Source of the DNA: Flavobacterium sp. CFS9
GTDB lineage: Bacteria; Bacteroidota; Bacteroidia; Flavobacteriales; Flavobacteriaceae
NCBI RefSeq assembly: GCF_041154745.1
Contig: NZ_AP031573.1
Coordinates: 5,306,017 to 5,370,016 of the forward strand
Direction of reading: 5' to 3'
DNA: 64,000 nucleotides
A program made the position numbers and the translations under genes. Below the pieces are notes generated by a model. That model had not been told where the DNA came from. It saw only the letters and a list, made by a program, of their open reading frames with translations, and searched no databases. Every line of letters starts with the position of its first letter. The stretch's first letter is position 1. Below are positions 25,802 through 35,124 of the stretch, one piece after another.

Positions 25802-28800
25802 TTATTTACATTTTATTCCTCTCTTATTAAGTTCCGTTTCTGCTAAATGAGCATGATATTCTTTTCTCCAATTATCAAATGCTTCTCTCTCCGCTTTTGT
25901 TAATCCGCCTCCTTTTTTCTTTCCAAATGGATGCTGTCCAGGATTTGTATGTGGTTTATCATGATGTTTAGCGGGCATCCCAACTATTGGACCTGCAGGG
26001 TTCTGTTTGTAATGATGTAGAACTATAGTATTTCCTTGTTTATCTTTAGGAGAAAGCCCCCAACCACTTCTTTTATTAGCATAATATAACTTTTCCAGCT
26101 CTTTATCCGATAAATGACTTAAATCAGTATATCCATTTACTTGTAATGATGTACCTGCACTATCTGTAAAAGTAATAAAACTTGAAGGATTTGTACTTAA
26201 CCCAAAAAGGTCAACCCAATTATTATTATTATAAACATAGGCATAAAAATTCGGGTTATCTCCTTTTAGTCCAATCGGATCTTGACTTATATAGCTGCCA
26301 GTTTCCGGATTATAATACCTAAACCTATTATAGTATACCCCCGTTTCTATATCCTCATACTGTCCTAACTGTCTAAAAGGAATAAAACTTCTATCACCTT
26401 TTAGGTTACGTAAATCTCCATAAATGTCATAATCTGTTTCCCAGACTAACTTACCTTTTTCGTTATACGCCTGTACGGGACGACCAATGTAGTCATTAAT
26501 AATAGAGAACTTCTCTTCTCCAATAATTCTAGCACTTGGTACAAAAGAACCTTCGTCATAAACCCAAGTGATTAAATTCTCAATCGGTTCCAGTTTATCA
26601 TAGACTAAGTCATCCTCTGTGGCAATTAATTTAGGGCGATCTTTTAAATCGTATTTCCATTCGTGAATCAGAACGTTTTCATCCCAAACATAACGATTTA
26701 TTTTTTGGTTTGCAATTTTTGCCGTACGTCTTCCTAAGGCATCGTACTCAAAATATACTGTTTCCCCATCGGGATTGGTAATGCTTTCCAGCATGCCGTT
26801 GGCCAGCCAATTATAGGTAGTATCTCCATCCTGCCACTGTTGGTGGTCCTGCTGTAATCTGGTTTCTTCGGTTTTGTTACCCGCCAGTTTATCAATCCAG
26901 TTGGTGGCTTCCTCGAATTTTAGTTCTTCATTAATATTTCTGGAACTTTTGTGTACCAAGTTACCTAGTTCGTCGTATCTGTAATGGTACTTTTCATCTT
27001 TCAACAATTTTCCTCCTTTACCATACTTACGATCGCTACGGTCGGGAGTTTTATAAAGATTTCCTACTGCATCGGGGGTTTTGTAAAGCTGTTCTTTACC
27101 ATTATAATCTGCCTTGGCCAGATTACCAAAATCATCATAATCAAAATAGGTGATACTGGAGGTCATTTGGTTTACCGCACTGCGTAATTGCTGGTTGGTA
27201 TCCCAGTTGTAATAACGTGATCCCGTGCGTTTGCCATTGGCAAATACTTCCTGCTCTTTTTGTTTTCCGCTGTTGTTGTAACTGGTTTTGATATGGAGTC
27301 CGCCGGTGGTAAATCGTTCTATTTCTCTTCCCAGTTCATCGCGTTTCAGGGTAGTTTCCCACTTCTGGTGCTGTTCTTTTAACTCATTGCTTTGGGCTTC
27401 TATTCGCTCAAGCTGTCCTCTTGAATCGTAATGAGTATTGATCTCTGCTCCTAATGAACTATTTATACTAATACGCTGTCCCAGTTTGTTGTAAGCGGAG
27501 GTAAGGGTAACGGCATTATCATTTGTATCGAGCTGCTGCTTCTGGGTTTCTTTTACGACACGCCCCATTTCATCACGCTCCAGAAGTATGCTTACATTTT
27601 GATTCACGGCTTCTGTTAAAAGTCCGTTTTTGTTGTAACTGTAGGTTTCCCAACTGCCATCGTGGTAGTCGGCTCTGGTGATGCGTCCCAATGCATCCTG
27701 CTCGTATTCGGTAAATCTGCCGTTGCCATGATCAATTCTGGTGACTTCCCCGGCAAGATTACGCTGGTATTTTTTTACCATACCGTCAAAGGCAGTTTCT
27801 TTTACAATTTGTCCGGCTTTGTTTCGGGCAAAATAGTACACTTCGTTGTCTTCGTTTTTGATGCCTTGCAGCTGTTCCATCTTGTCGTAATCAAAACGCA
27901 CTTTTACACCATTTTGCTCACGCGTAGCAAGGCTTCCCATTGGGGTATAACTAAACTTAATGCTGTTTTTATTGTCTTTTAGGGCTATTACCTCATCATA
28001 ATTGTTGTACGTGAACTGTATGACATTGCTGTCTTTCTCTACAATTTGCCTTACCCTGTCTAATGCGTCATAACTAAAGTAATCGGCCATTTGCATTGGA
28101 GTGTAAATCGCCTGTACCCGTCCACGATGGTCGTACTCCCATGATTTTAGCTTTTCATTATTCTCACGCCATTCTATAAGGTTGAATTGATCGTCATAAA
28201 TCAATTCGAGTTTGTTGTTGTTTTTGGCCACTGTTGCCAATAGTCCATCATCATTATAAGTGAAATGACTGGTAGTTTTATCCGGAGCGATAATCGTTTT
28301 GAGCTGATCCGGTCTGTCTTCTTTGTACAGATAAACCGTTTTGTTTCCTTCGGGATCTATGGCTATCGACGGGCGGTTCTCCTCATCGTAAATCATGATT
28401 TCTTCGGTACCATCCGGATAAACAGTGCCGGTTTTGTTTCCTCTGTCATCGTAGTTAAAACCTAGTATACGTCCTTCGGGATCAATCTCGCGATAGAGTT
28501 CCATAAACTCGGTGTAGTCGTAAAAGGTACTGTTGCCCATTGGATCTTTTACCTGTGTGACCAATTGACTAGGCTCGTAATAATAAGTAGTTACTGCCCC
28601 GTTGGCGTCTGTTACTAAATTGTAACCTTCCTCAGGATGGTATTCCATCCAGCCTTCCTGCCAGCCTCCGTCACCCCAGGTGTGTGTACAACGGTTTTCA
28701 TTATCGTATTCCCAATAAAAAGTTTGTCCGTTACGATCGGTTTTTTTGACCATCAAATGGTTTTCATATTCAATGGTTGTTGGTTTTTGAAGCGCGTCGA

Positions 28801-30007
28801 TGATCGCATTTATGTTACCGTCCTGATCGTACTCGTAAGCTACCAATAGCTCATCCTGCTCCGGTCCGACAAGTTCCAGCTTTTGAATAAATCCGTCCTT
28901 AGTACTTACTTTGATCTCTCTGCCCGCAGCATCGATTATTTTTTTCAAACGGTTAGCTGTAAATTCAAAAATGATGCAAAGTCCGTTTGGATTGTTAATT
29001 TTAGTAAGCTGGTATTTTTTACCATTAAAAAGAGTAAACTCATACAAAAGTTTACTTTTATGTTCGTAGGCCGTATAACCTTCTTGTGTTCTTTTCAGGG
29101 TTATTTTTTCCTGACGCAAATAAAATTCTTCTTCAGGCAACAACATTGGAAAAGCTACAACTCGTCCGTCATCCATACGAAGTCCAAGGGCATCATCTTC
29201 AGGATATAACTCTACAGCTCTGTCGTATACACAATGTACGCCATGACCCAGCCATCCCACATATGGAGAATCTGAATACCAACTGCGCTCCCAGTTTAAA
29301 GGAATCGGACTGGCCAGTTCGAAATCGCTTCCTTCATAAATCACGGCACCATTAATAAGGTTTACAGGTTCGAATCCTGCTTTACACAATAATCTACTCA
29401 GTTTATTAGGACCTATAGCCCCTTTTAGAAGTTTATTGAATGCTTTTTTTCCGACTTTCATCAAGGTGCTAAAACCAATACTAGCTAATAAGCCTGTAAG
29501 GACTCCTCCCCAATCGGGAGGATAGGGTCCACCAACCATTACGGGTTTCCCCGTTGGGATAGGCAAGGAAAATGAAGTGGGGGCAAAAAGGGTTGGGGCA
29601 AACGGTAGCATCTTCTTGCCTATTTTGGTTTTTCCTAAAGACATCGATAGTGGGATGCCGATATCATTACAGGTCATTAGCATATGTCCTTTCGGGCTCA
29701 TTCTGGTACTGTCTGAGAAAACAGTTTGTGAGGCGAAAAAGTTCATACTTTCATGGCCTATGATAGGTGTCATAAGCCAGGGTGGTGTAAAAAGCGGAAT
29801 ATGCACCAATGGAATTATGATTCCGCTGGTATCAGAATTCCCTCTTTTAAAACCATTAACATGTACGTTGGTACCTAAAAACGGAACATAATCAAAAGGA
29901 TCCATCACAATACCTATATAGGGATGAAACGGGTTAAACGGCGGCAGGGTGGTAAAATGAATGTCTATACCTACCACAATGGTCAAATGATTATCGGTTA
30001 GTAACAT
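25802..30007 (-). CDS. T6SS Rhs effector: PAAR-like N-terminus, Rhs/YD core, HNH/LHH nuclease tip
   Basis: This is a 1401-residue polymorphic toxin. Residues 1-180 form a PAAR-like tip domain (FHPYIGIVMDPFDYVPFLGTNVHVNG; MSPKGHMLMTCNDIGIPLS) that would cap a VgrG. Residues 200-1240 are Rhs/YD repeats (YEYDQDGN, FSYDALDRVRQI, FEYDALGRRTAKIA and many more), expected to form the shell enclosing the toxin. The core ends in the Rhs signature SQDPIGLKGDN...WVDLFGL. The variable tip (about 131 residues, 1271-1401; bases 25805-26197) contains IVLHHYKQNPAGPIVGMP with the HH pair near 1331 and further His (KHHDKPHTNPGQHPFG). This fits an HNH/ENDO VII-type LHH nuclease, probably acting on DNA in the target cell. 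A candidate adaptor and VgrG1 lie directly upstream, a SUKH immunity gene directly downstream. Confidence 0.88.
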   Translation of the reverse strand: MLLTDNHLTIVVGIDIHFTTLPPFNPFHPYIGIVMDPFDYVPFLGTNVHVNGFKRGNSDTSGIIIPLVHIPLFTPPWLMTPIIGHESMNFFASQTVFSDSTRMSPKGHMLMTCNDIGIPLSMSLGKTKIGKKMLPFAPTLFAPTSFSLPIPTGKPVMVGGPYPPDWGGVLTGLLASIGFSTLMKVGKKAFNKLLKGAIGPNKLSRLLCKAGFEPVNLINGAVIYEGSDFELASPIPLNWERSWYSDSPYVGWLGHGVHCVYDRAVELYPEDDALGLRMDDGRVVAFPMLLPEEEFYLRQEKITLKRTQEGYTAYEHKSKLLYEFTLFNGKKYQLTKINNPNGLCIIFEFTANRLKKIIDAAGREIKVSTKDGFIQKLELVGPEQDELLVAYEYDQDGNINAIIDALQKPTTIEYENHLMVKKTDRNGQTFYWEYDNENRCTHTWGDGGWQEGWMEYHPEEGYNLVTDANGAVTTYYYEPSQLVTQVKDPMGNSTFYDYTEFMELYREIDPEGRILGFNYDDRGNKTGTVYPDGTEEIMIYDEENRPSIAIDPEGNKTVYLYKEDRPDQLKTIIAPDKTTSHFTYNDDGLLATVAKNNNKLELIYDDQFNLIEWRENNEKLKSWEYDHRGRVQAIYTPMQMADYFSYDALDRVRQIVEKDSNVIQFTYNNYDEVIALKDNKNSIKFSYTPMGSLATREQNGVKVRFDYDKMEQLQGIKNEDNEVYYFARNKAGQIVKETAFDGMVKKYQRNLAGEVTRIDHGNGRFTEYEQDALGRITRADYHDGSWETYSYNKNGLLTEAVNQNVSILLERDEMGRVVKETQKQQLDTNDNAVTLTSAYNKLGQRISINSSLGAEINTHYDSRGQLERIEAQSNELKEQHQKWETTLKRDELGREIERFTTGGLHIKTSYNNSGKQKEQEVFANGKRTGSRYYNWDTNQQLRSAVNQMTSSITYFDYDDFGNLAKADYNGKEQLYKTPDAVGNLYKTPDRSDRKYGKGGKLLKDEKYHYRYDELGNLVHKSSRNINEELKFEEATNWIDKLAGNKTEETRLQQDHQQWQDGDTTYNWLANGMLESITNPDGETVYFEYDALGRRTAKIANQKINRYVWDENVLIHEWKYDLKDRPKLIATEDDLVYDKLEPIENLITWVYDEGSFVPSARIIGEEKFSIINDYIGRPVQAYNEKGKLVWETDYDIYGDLRNLKGDRSFIPFRQLGQYEDIETGVYYNRFRYYNPETGSYISQDPIGLKGDNPNFYAYVYNNNNWVDLFGLSTNPSSFITFTDSAGTSLQVNGYTDLSHLSDKELEKLYYANKRSGWGLSPKDKQGNTIVLHHYKQNPAGPIVGMPAKHHDKPHTNPGQHPFGKKKGGGLTKAEREAFDNWRKEYHAHLAETELNKRGIKCK

Positions 30008-30009
30008 AA

Positions 30010-31359
30010 TTAATAGGTGTTGCTTAATTGATATTCCTCTTGTATCTGCTTGGCTATCTGTTTTGGATTGTCGTTCCAGTTTTCTCCAAAAATGAGTATC
30101 ATTCGGTCGAAAACAGCTTCTTTCTCTGAATAACTAATTTTAGGATCATTCTCCAGATAACTGTTTGCTATAAAAGTAAAGTTGACGATTTTAAGAGTTT
30201 CGTCGGTTAGCGCATATCCGTACTCAAAAGCATCGTTTAAAATTTCGGTATAGCGACTGCCTTTTTTCTTGGCAGCCAGCAGTAATGCATAATTATACCC
30301 GTTGATAACCTGCATTCCGTTTTCTATTTCTTTGGCGATGGCCACTTGTTTCAGAAAATAATCAATTGCTGTATCGGTATTTCCGATGATGCTGTGATGC
30401 GAGCCTTTGTAAACTAATAATTGCATTAAAATTCCCGCGACATCCTCTTTCTCCTTATAAAGTGGAGTTGTTATTTTAATTCCTTTATCCAACAATTGAT
30501 GAATAAGCTCCTTCTCATCTTTAAATTGAAACAAAAAGCTGGCAAAGATCAGATAAGACGAAGCCCAAAAACTGGTTTCTCCGGTACTCTTACTAATGTC
30601 GATAAGCTCATTGCCCAGTTTTTTAACTTTCTCCTGTTTTTTATTTTTTGCTGCCTCACCAATTTCAAACAAACATTTTCGATAACGCACCTGTGGATCG
30701 TTTGGGTTTCCCTGAGTCGCAATTTGTTGATAGGCTTTATTTATTTCCTGGTTCGGAATTTCTATACTGATTCCTTTTTCTTTTGCTGCCAGAATCACAT
30801 CACGATACTGCTGCCTTTCCTGATAATCCAAAAACAGAAAACCTATATTTTCCGGTAGCAAAACAGCCAGTTCATTGAGGCTTTCCGTCAACAAATCGGT
30901 ATTGCTAACTTTTTTTATCAAAAAACTTACGATTAGAAGATTTCCGGTTTTTGCTTCAAATTCTTTAAAACTAATGAGCATTTTGATATAGAATTCCTTA
31001 AGACCTTCAATACTAAGCTGATTAATTTCGGGAAGTACTTCTTTAAAAGTGGTAAAGTCTTTCCAATTCCAATTGGGATTTTTTTTCAGGTCCTCTTCAA
31101 AGGTTACAATCCATTGCTCTATGATAGAGATGTAAAAATCTTTTTTATCTTCAAAATCAACAACAAAAGCAACAAACGAATCTTCGGATTTACCATAGGC
31201 GGAAGATTCTAAGTGAATGAAAGCATCCAATAAAGGAAAATCTTCCTTAAAACAAACCATGCTGAATACTTTCGCTTTTGGTTTTTCTTTTCGGGTTTTA
31301 ATCCAGATTTTTTGAATGTTCTCGACTCTTACAGCGACAGGATTGTGCGTATTATGCAT
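30010..31359 (-). CDS. Candidate T6SS effector adaptor/chaperone with helical repeats
   Basis: This is a 449-residue cytoplasmic protein with no signal peptide or membrane segment. The N-terminal half is mixed alpha/beta (KPKAKVFSMVCFKEDFPLLDAF; SFVAFVVDFEDKKDFY; GNLLIVSFLIKK). The C-terminal half (about 230-430) is alpha-helical with TPR-like spacing (RYRKCLFEIGEAAKNKKQEKVKKLGNEL; NTDTAIDYFLKQVAIAKEIENGMQVINGYNYALLLAA). It sits with 8 bases to VgrG1 upstream and 2 bases to the Rhs gene downstream. Proteobacterial Rhs and PAAR effectors need adaptors encoded in exactly this position (EagR, Tap/DUF4123 types). This protein resembles neither in sequence, so the adaptor role is inferred from position and fold impression only. 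Confidence 0.6.
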   Translation of the reverse strand: MHNTHNPVAVRVENIQKIWIKTRKEKPKAKVFSMVCFKEDFPLLDAFIHLESSAYGKSEDSFVAFVVDFEDKKDFYISIIEQWIVTFEEDLKKNPNWNWKDFTTFKEVLPEINQLSIEGLKEFYIKMLISFKEFEAKTGNLLIVSFLIKKVSNTDLLTESLNELAVLLPENIGFLFLDYQERQQYRDVILAAKEKGISIEIPNQEINKAYQQIATQGNPNDPQVRYRKCLFEIGEAAKNKKQEKVKKLGNELIDISKSTGETSFWASSYLIFASFLFQFKDEKELIHQLLDKGIKITTPLYKEKEDVAGILMQLLVYKGSHHSIIGNTDTAIDYFLKQVAIAKEIENGMQVINGYNYALLLAAKKKGSRYTEILNDAFEYGYALTDETLKIVNFTFIANSYLENDPKISYSEKEAVFDRMILIFGENWNDNPKQIAKQIQEEYQLSNTY

Positions 31360-31367
31360 TTTAAATT

Positions 31368-33137
31368 CTAATTTAAGTTCACCACTCCACCTTTAACATT
31401 GGTCATTGTTTTACCGTCTATATCAACAACTTTCCCTTCTGCCAAAATGGTATTTTTACCTTTAATATTAATACTTGGTGCTTCATTACCAATTTGTGTA
31501 TCACTTTGTACACTCACCTCATCCGTACCAACAGCGACTATTTTTTTACTGTCGACATTGACTTCATTTATACCATTTATATTTACCTTTTCGTCAGCAA
31601 GAATGTTAATTTCTTTAGACAAAACGTCTATTTTGTTTGGTGCATAAATGGTCATGGTTCCGTCACCGTTCAATTTTATCATATTACCACTTGGGTCTGT
31701 TGCGGTAAAACTATTATCTCCTTCATCTAAAACTAAAGAAGTTCCTCCTCTGGTTGCAAAGCTCCTTTTGTTGTTATCCTGGCCACCGCCTCCACCGCTT
31801 TTTCCATGAAATACACTTCCCATAATGAAAGGTCTGTTTGGATCTCCATAACGGAAATGAACCATTACGTGATCGCCTACATCCGGAATAAATACCATTC
31901 CTCTGTTGGTTCCTACTTTGCCACTGCTTCCTGCATCAGGAGTTAGAACACGAAGCCAGGCCGTTTTCATAGAAGTACCTTGCTGCCAAAGCATTTGCAC
32001 TCTAATTCTTCCTTTATTTTTAGGATCTGTATTGCTTTCTACCAAAGCTTGCTGTGTTTGTGCTATTGGATAAGCTACATCCGGTTCCGGAAGGCTCAGT
32101 ACTTTTGAAGGTATTGCTCTGAAGTTATTCTCGTATTCTCCTAAATGCGTTGCATAATGGCTAATTTCGGTAATAATATAAGAGCCCACTTCTTGTGTTA
32201 TCATACTTTCGTTTTCTAAAACACTCGATTTTATGTTGACTATGCTTCCTATTTTTAATTTTGTATTTTTAGTAGTTGCCGAAACATAGTTGGTATCGGC
32301 TGCAGCACTTTCCTGTTTCTTTTTTAAGAAGGATTCCAAAACCAAATCATCTCCTGTACTCACTATCCCGTGCGTAAATGCCGGTGTTGCGAATACCTCT
32401 TTAGAAGTGGCAAAAGCTTCATTACCTAATTTTGGCAAACCACCTACAGTATCTTTCGATTTTGCTGTATAACGTTTATCGGCACTTTCATTGTAAGTAA
32501 AAGCACTGAATTTATTTGGTACTGCCTGTACGGATATTTTTAGTTTTGAGATATCACTGTTGTAGGTTAGAGAGATTGGCTTGTCGAAACTTTTAGGTTT
32601 CCCGAAGATTAACTTTTCACCATCATAATACAACCATTCATTGTATTGTTTTGCCAATCGCTGAATGAACTGAAAATCGGTTTCAATATATTGATTCTGA
32701 TAGTCCATTTTGCTGGTATACTCTGGATTTACCTCGTTTTGCAACTGCTCTCCTGCTCCATTTTTTATGGCATCTTTGACAATATCTTTTAAATTCATTT
32801 CTTCCCAGGAGTGTAGTTTTTCTCCCGATTCTAACAAGATGGTTTTAGAATAACCCGATACGACAATATGGTTACCCGAATGCCCCATTTCCTGATCAAA
32901 ATCGATATTGGTCACTACTCCTAAAAAGTTGTTTTTGTCCTCAAGGATGATGTGTACCACTTTACCTAACCAGGCCTGAGCATTCTCGAGAGTATAGGCC
33001 AAAGGACTTTCGACAACAGCATGGGGAACACGAATTTCAAATCGATGATGATCGTTTATCACTTGTACCAATTCTATGCTGGTAAAATGACTTATTCTCT
33101 TGGAATCTATTCCAAAAATTATGGTTTGTGGTATCAT
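31368..33137 (-). CDS. tssI: T6SS spike protein VgrG1 (TssI)
   Basis: This is a 589-residue VgrG. Residues 1-340 form the gp27-like hub (IFGIDSKRISHFTSIELVQ; KTILLESGEKLHSWEEMNLKDIVKDAI; FIQRLAKQYNEWLYYDGEKL). Residues 360-450 form the gp5 OB-fold (GRIRVQMLWQQGTSMKTAWLRVLTP; FIPDVGDHVMVHFRYGDPNRPFIMGSVFHGK), then a glycine-rich joint (GGGGGQ) and a beta-helix of VNINGINEVNVDSKK-type repeats to the end. No extra effector domain is appended, so cargo must be carried by partner proteins: the adaptor and PAAR-Rhs protein encoded immediately downstream. A second paralogue lies at 44117-45994. Confidence 0.92.
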   Translation of the reverse strand: MIPQTIIFGIDSKRISHFTSIELVQVINDHHRFEIRVPHAVVESPLAYTLENAQAWLGKVVHIILEDKNNFLGVVTNIDFDQEMGHSGNHIVVSGYSKTILLESGEKLHSWEEMNLKDIVKDAIKNGAGEQLQNEVNPEYTSKMDYQNQYIETDFQFIQRLAKQYNEWLYYDGEKLIFGKPKSFDKPISLTYNSDISKLKISVQAVPNKFSAFTYNESADKRYTAKSKDTVGGLPKLGNEAFATSKEVFATPAFTHGIVSTGDDLVLESFLKKKQESAAADTNYVSATTKNTKLKIGSIVNIKSSVLENESMITQEVGSYIITEISHYATHLGEYENNFRAIPSKVLSLPEPDVAYPIAQTQQALVESNTDPKNKGRIRVQMLWQQGTSMKTAWLRVLTPDAGSSGKVGTNRGMVFIPDVGDHVMVHFRYGDPNRPFIMGSVFHGKSGGGGGQDNNKRSFATRGGTSLVLDEGDNSFTATDPSGNMIKLNGDGTMTIYAPNKIDVLSKEINILADEKVNINGINEVNVDSKKIVAVGTDEVSVQSDTQIGNEAPSINIKGKNTILAEGKVVDIDGKTMTNVKGGVVNLN

Positions 33138-33231
33138 TATTTTAATCTTTTTAGTTAGTACTAACTATTTATGTCTATCAGATCAGTGTGGTGTTATTTA
33201 ATTTTTATAAATCTTGTATTGATTATTGTAT

Positions 33232-33888
33232 TTAAGGAATGTTATTATTAGCTGTATTTAAAAACTTCAATAATGCCTCGTTGTCCTCTAACATTTCGGA
33301 GGTTAAATTCAGCTCTTTAGTACCTTGATGTGTTATTAAATTTTTACCAATTTTGTAATAATGAACGGTTGTTTTTCCTTCATAATTCAAGCTGTTCGCG
33401 CTTATAATTATGTTGTTTTTTTCATTAAAATAAAAAGAATTAATCCCGGTTGTAATAATATCAGATCTTTGTTTGAACTGATAATTAATTTCTTTTTTAT
33501 GAATTAAATCAATCGCAATCAGATTTATTCTATTATTTACCTCACTCAGGGGCAATAAAAGAATATGATTATTTGAGATGTAAGCATTTGTCGATTTATC
33601 ATTGGCAATAAGACCATTTATGGGAAATACATTATCGAACCGATTTGGATATGCTATTCTAATAATATTATTTCTGCCCTGATTCACATAAATACTATCT
33701 TTATAATATTTAATGGTATATAAAACTCCCTTTCGGTCTTTAACTTCTAAACTGTCAATTTCAAATTTTACCTGTTCCTTCTTAATTTCATTTATCGGAA
33801 TAACATTTTCTTTATTCTTCGAATTACATCCAAGAAAAACAAAAAAAGTTACGATTATAAGCAGCTTAAGTTCACTAGTTAATTTCAT
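33232..33888 (-). CDS. Lipoprotein, candidate immunity to the GH73-type effector
   Basis: This 218-residue protein has a short N-terminal hydrophobic stretch ending in a lipobox (FVFLGC, Cys at about 21), so it is a lipoprotein facing the periplasm. The mature domain looks beta-rich (VLYTIKYYKDSIYVNQGRNNIIRIAYPNRF; NAYISNNHILLLPLSEVNNRINLIAIDLI) and could be a small propeller-like fold. It is not recognised as a named family. Its start overlaps the end of the glucosaminidase gene by 14 bases. An exported lipoprotein translationally coupled to a signal-less peptidoglycan hydrolase is the expected form of a periplasmic immunity protein; that role is inferred. Confidence 0.65.
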   Translation of the reverse strand: MKLTSELKLLIIVTFFVFLGCNSKNKENVIPINEIKKEQVKFEIDSLEVKDRKGVLYTIKYYKDSIYVNQGRNNIIRIAYPNRFDNVFPINGLIANDKSTNAYISNNHILLLPLSEVNNRINLIAIDLIHKKEINYQFKQRSDIITTGINSFYFNEKNNIIISANSLNYEGKTTVHYYKIGKNLITHQGTKELNLTSEMLEDNEALLKFLNTANNNIP

Positions 33889-34738
33889 TTGAAATAGTGT
33901 TAAATTTTTCGTTCTGAATCACCAATTGTCTCTTTTCTTCTTCCAGTGTACTTTTTACCGGATCATTAAATAAAAGTGAATTGCCGGTCAGGATTGTATT
34001 TATTTCCTTTAACCTTTCTTTATTAGCCTCTGTCTGAAAGTCTAAACTATTTTTAAAACGCTTCTTTACTCCGCCGATTTGTTTGAGCAGATGTTCTCCG
34101 TAATGATTGGCACCGCTGCTGTCCATATCAGCATTATAGGCGTACTTTCCTCCATGTCTTTCTTTAGCTGTGGGATAATATGTTCCGGTATTAAAAGCCT
34201 TGTCAATATCATCTGCTGTTATGGTATCATTTTTTATTATACTGGAAAAATGACTCCAGTTTTTGTCTATTTTGTTGAAATAATCCGTCAAAGCAGCCTG
34301 ATACCCCCCTGAATTGGAGTAATCTTTAACTGTACCGTGACTGGTACTTCTTTTGAAAGGTTTTCCCATAACTCCAAACAAGTTATAGTCCCCATGTTTT
34401 ATTGCGGATGCTCCGTATCCACTTTCTAAACTTGCCTGTGCCAATACTAATAATGCTCCTTGAGATGATGCTCCTTTTGCTTTTGCAAAATCATATATTT
34501 CGACTGCAATTGTGGTCAAAAACTGATGATGTACAGGTTTTTCTTTTTTAGGCGGCGCACTTATAGCTTTAGCTTTAACATCTTCGGCTACACGATTACC
34601 TTGCGGGCTCCTTCTTTGCATCATTGCGCCCACTTTATCCGTATTTTCCCACTGACCTGTTTGTCTATTATACTGGGGCCCTTTAACTCCTAATGAACTA
34701 GCGTTCTTATGTTTTCCTGAAGATGAAGATTTAGCCAT
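33875..34738 (-). CDS. T6SS peptidoglycan hydrolase effector, GH73 glucosaminidase-like
   Basis: This is a 287-residue protein. I chose the ATG at 34738 (MAKSSSSGKHKN) over one 30 bases upstream because it gives the typical polar start. There is no signal peptide although the predicted substrate is in the periplasm, which points to delivery by the T6SS. Residues 75-215 match the glucosaminidase (FlgJ/GH73) fold: HHQFLTTIAVEIYDFAKAKG, LVLAQASLESGYGAS with the catalytic Glu near residue 105, GDYNLFGVMGK, then YSNSGGYQAALTDYFNKI. It should cut the glycan backbone of target peptidoglycan. The N-terminal 70 residues are polar and disordered; the C-terminal 60 are helical, perhaps for loading. A candidate immunity lipoprotein overlaps its 3' end. 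Confidence 0.8.
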   Translation of the reverse strand: MAKSSSSGKHKNASSLGVKGPQYNRQTGQWENTDKVGAMMQRRSPQGNRVAEDVKAKAISAPPKKEKPVHHQFLTTIAVEIYDFAKAKGASSQGALLVLAQASLESGYGASAIKHGDYNLFGVMGKPFKRSTSHGTVKDYSNSGGYQAALTDYFNKIDKNWSHFSSIIKNDTITADDIDKAFNTGTYYPTAKERHGGKYAYNADMDSSGANHYGEHLLKQIGGVKKRFKNSLDFQTEANKERLKEINTILTGNSLLFNDPVKSTLEEEKRQLVIQNEKFNTISNEIN

Positions 34739-35124
34739 GAGATTGTTTATTAGATTGATATACCTCAATAGTCATAAAACAATATCTCTTTTGGGGATTT
34801 ATTTCGTAGGTTCTTTTTTGTGGTATCATTGGGGTTTTGGGTATTATTTTATTAAGAAGACTTTAATATTAAAGTTGCTTTAATATAAAATCCCTCAGAA
34901 AAGTCTATTTTTAGAAATACACTTATCTACTGCATAAAAAGAAAAAAACATTTCAACTTCCCTGACAACGGAATTAAAAACAGGCCGAGCAAAAATCTCT
35001 TTTTAAGATTTTACTTCAACTGAACCGCTAAAATTAAGGGTTAAAAAATCCGGATCTTTTTATTTTTAAGGAAAGAAACAAGAAGCGATAAAAACATCGC
35101 TTCTTGTTTCACAACTAGTTAAAA
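34739..35124. other. Intergenic region before the GH73-type effector, including the hcp1 terminator
   Basis: A 386-base spacer. The left part carries no clear promoter; ACTTTAATATTAAAGT around 34859-34876 is an imperfectly flanked AT palindrome that could be a protein site. The right end holds the hcp1 terminator. No gene is seen. Confidence 0.4.
35075..35110 (-). terminator. Intrinsic terminator of hcp1
   Basis: A perfect 15-bp inverted repeat (35075-35089 and 35096-35110) with a 6-base loop lies 15 bases after the hcp1 stop. A T-rich run follows on the minus strand. It would allow hcp1 to be transcribed alone at high level. Confidence 0.82.

Noticed and set aside
26000..30000. Plus-strand frames across the Rhs gene
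   Set aside because: They are antisense shadows of a single long repetitive coding region with clear YD repeats on the minus strand.
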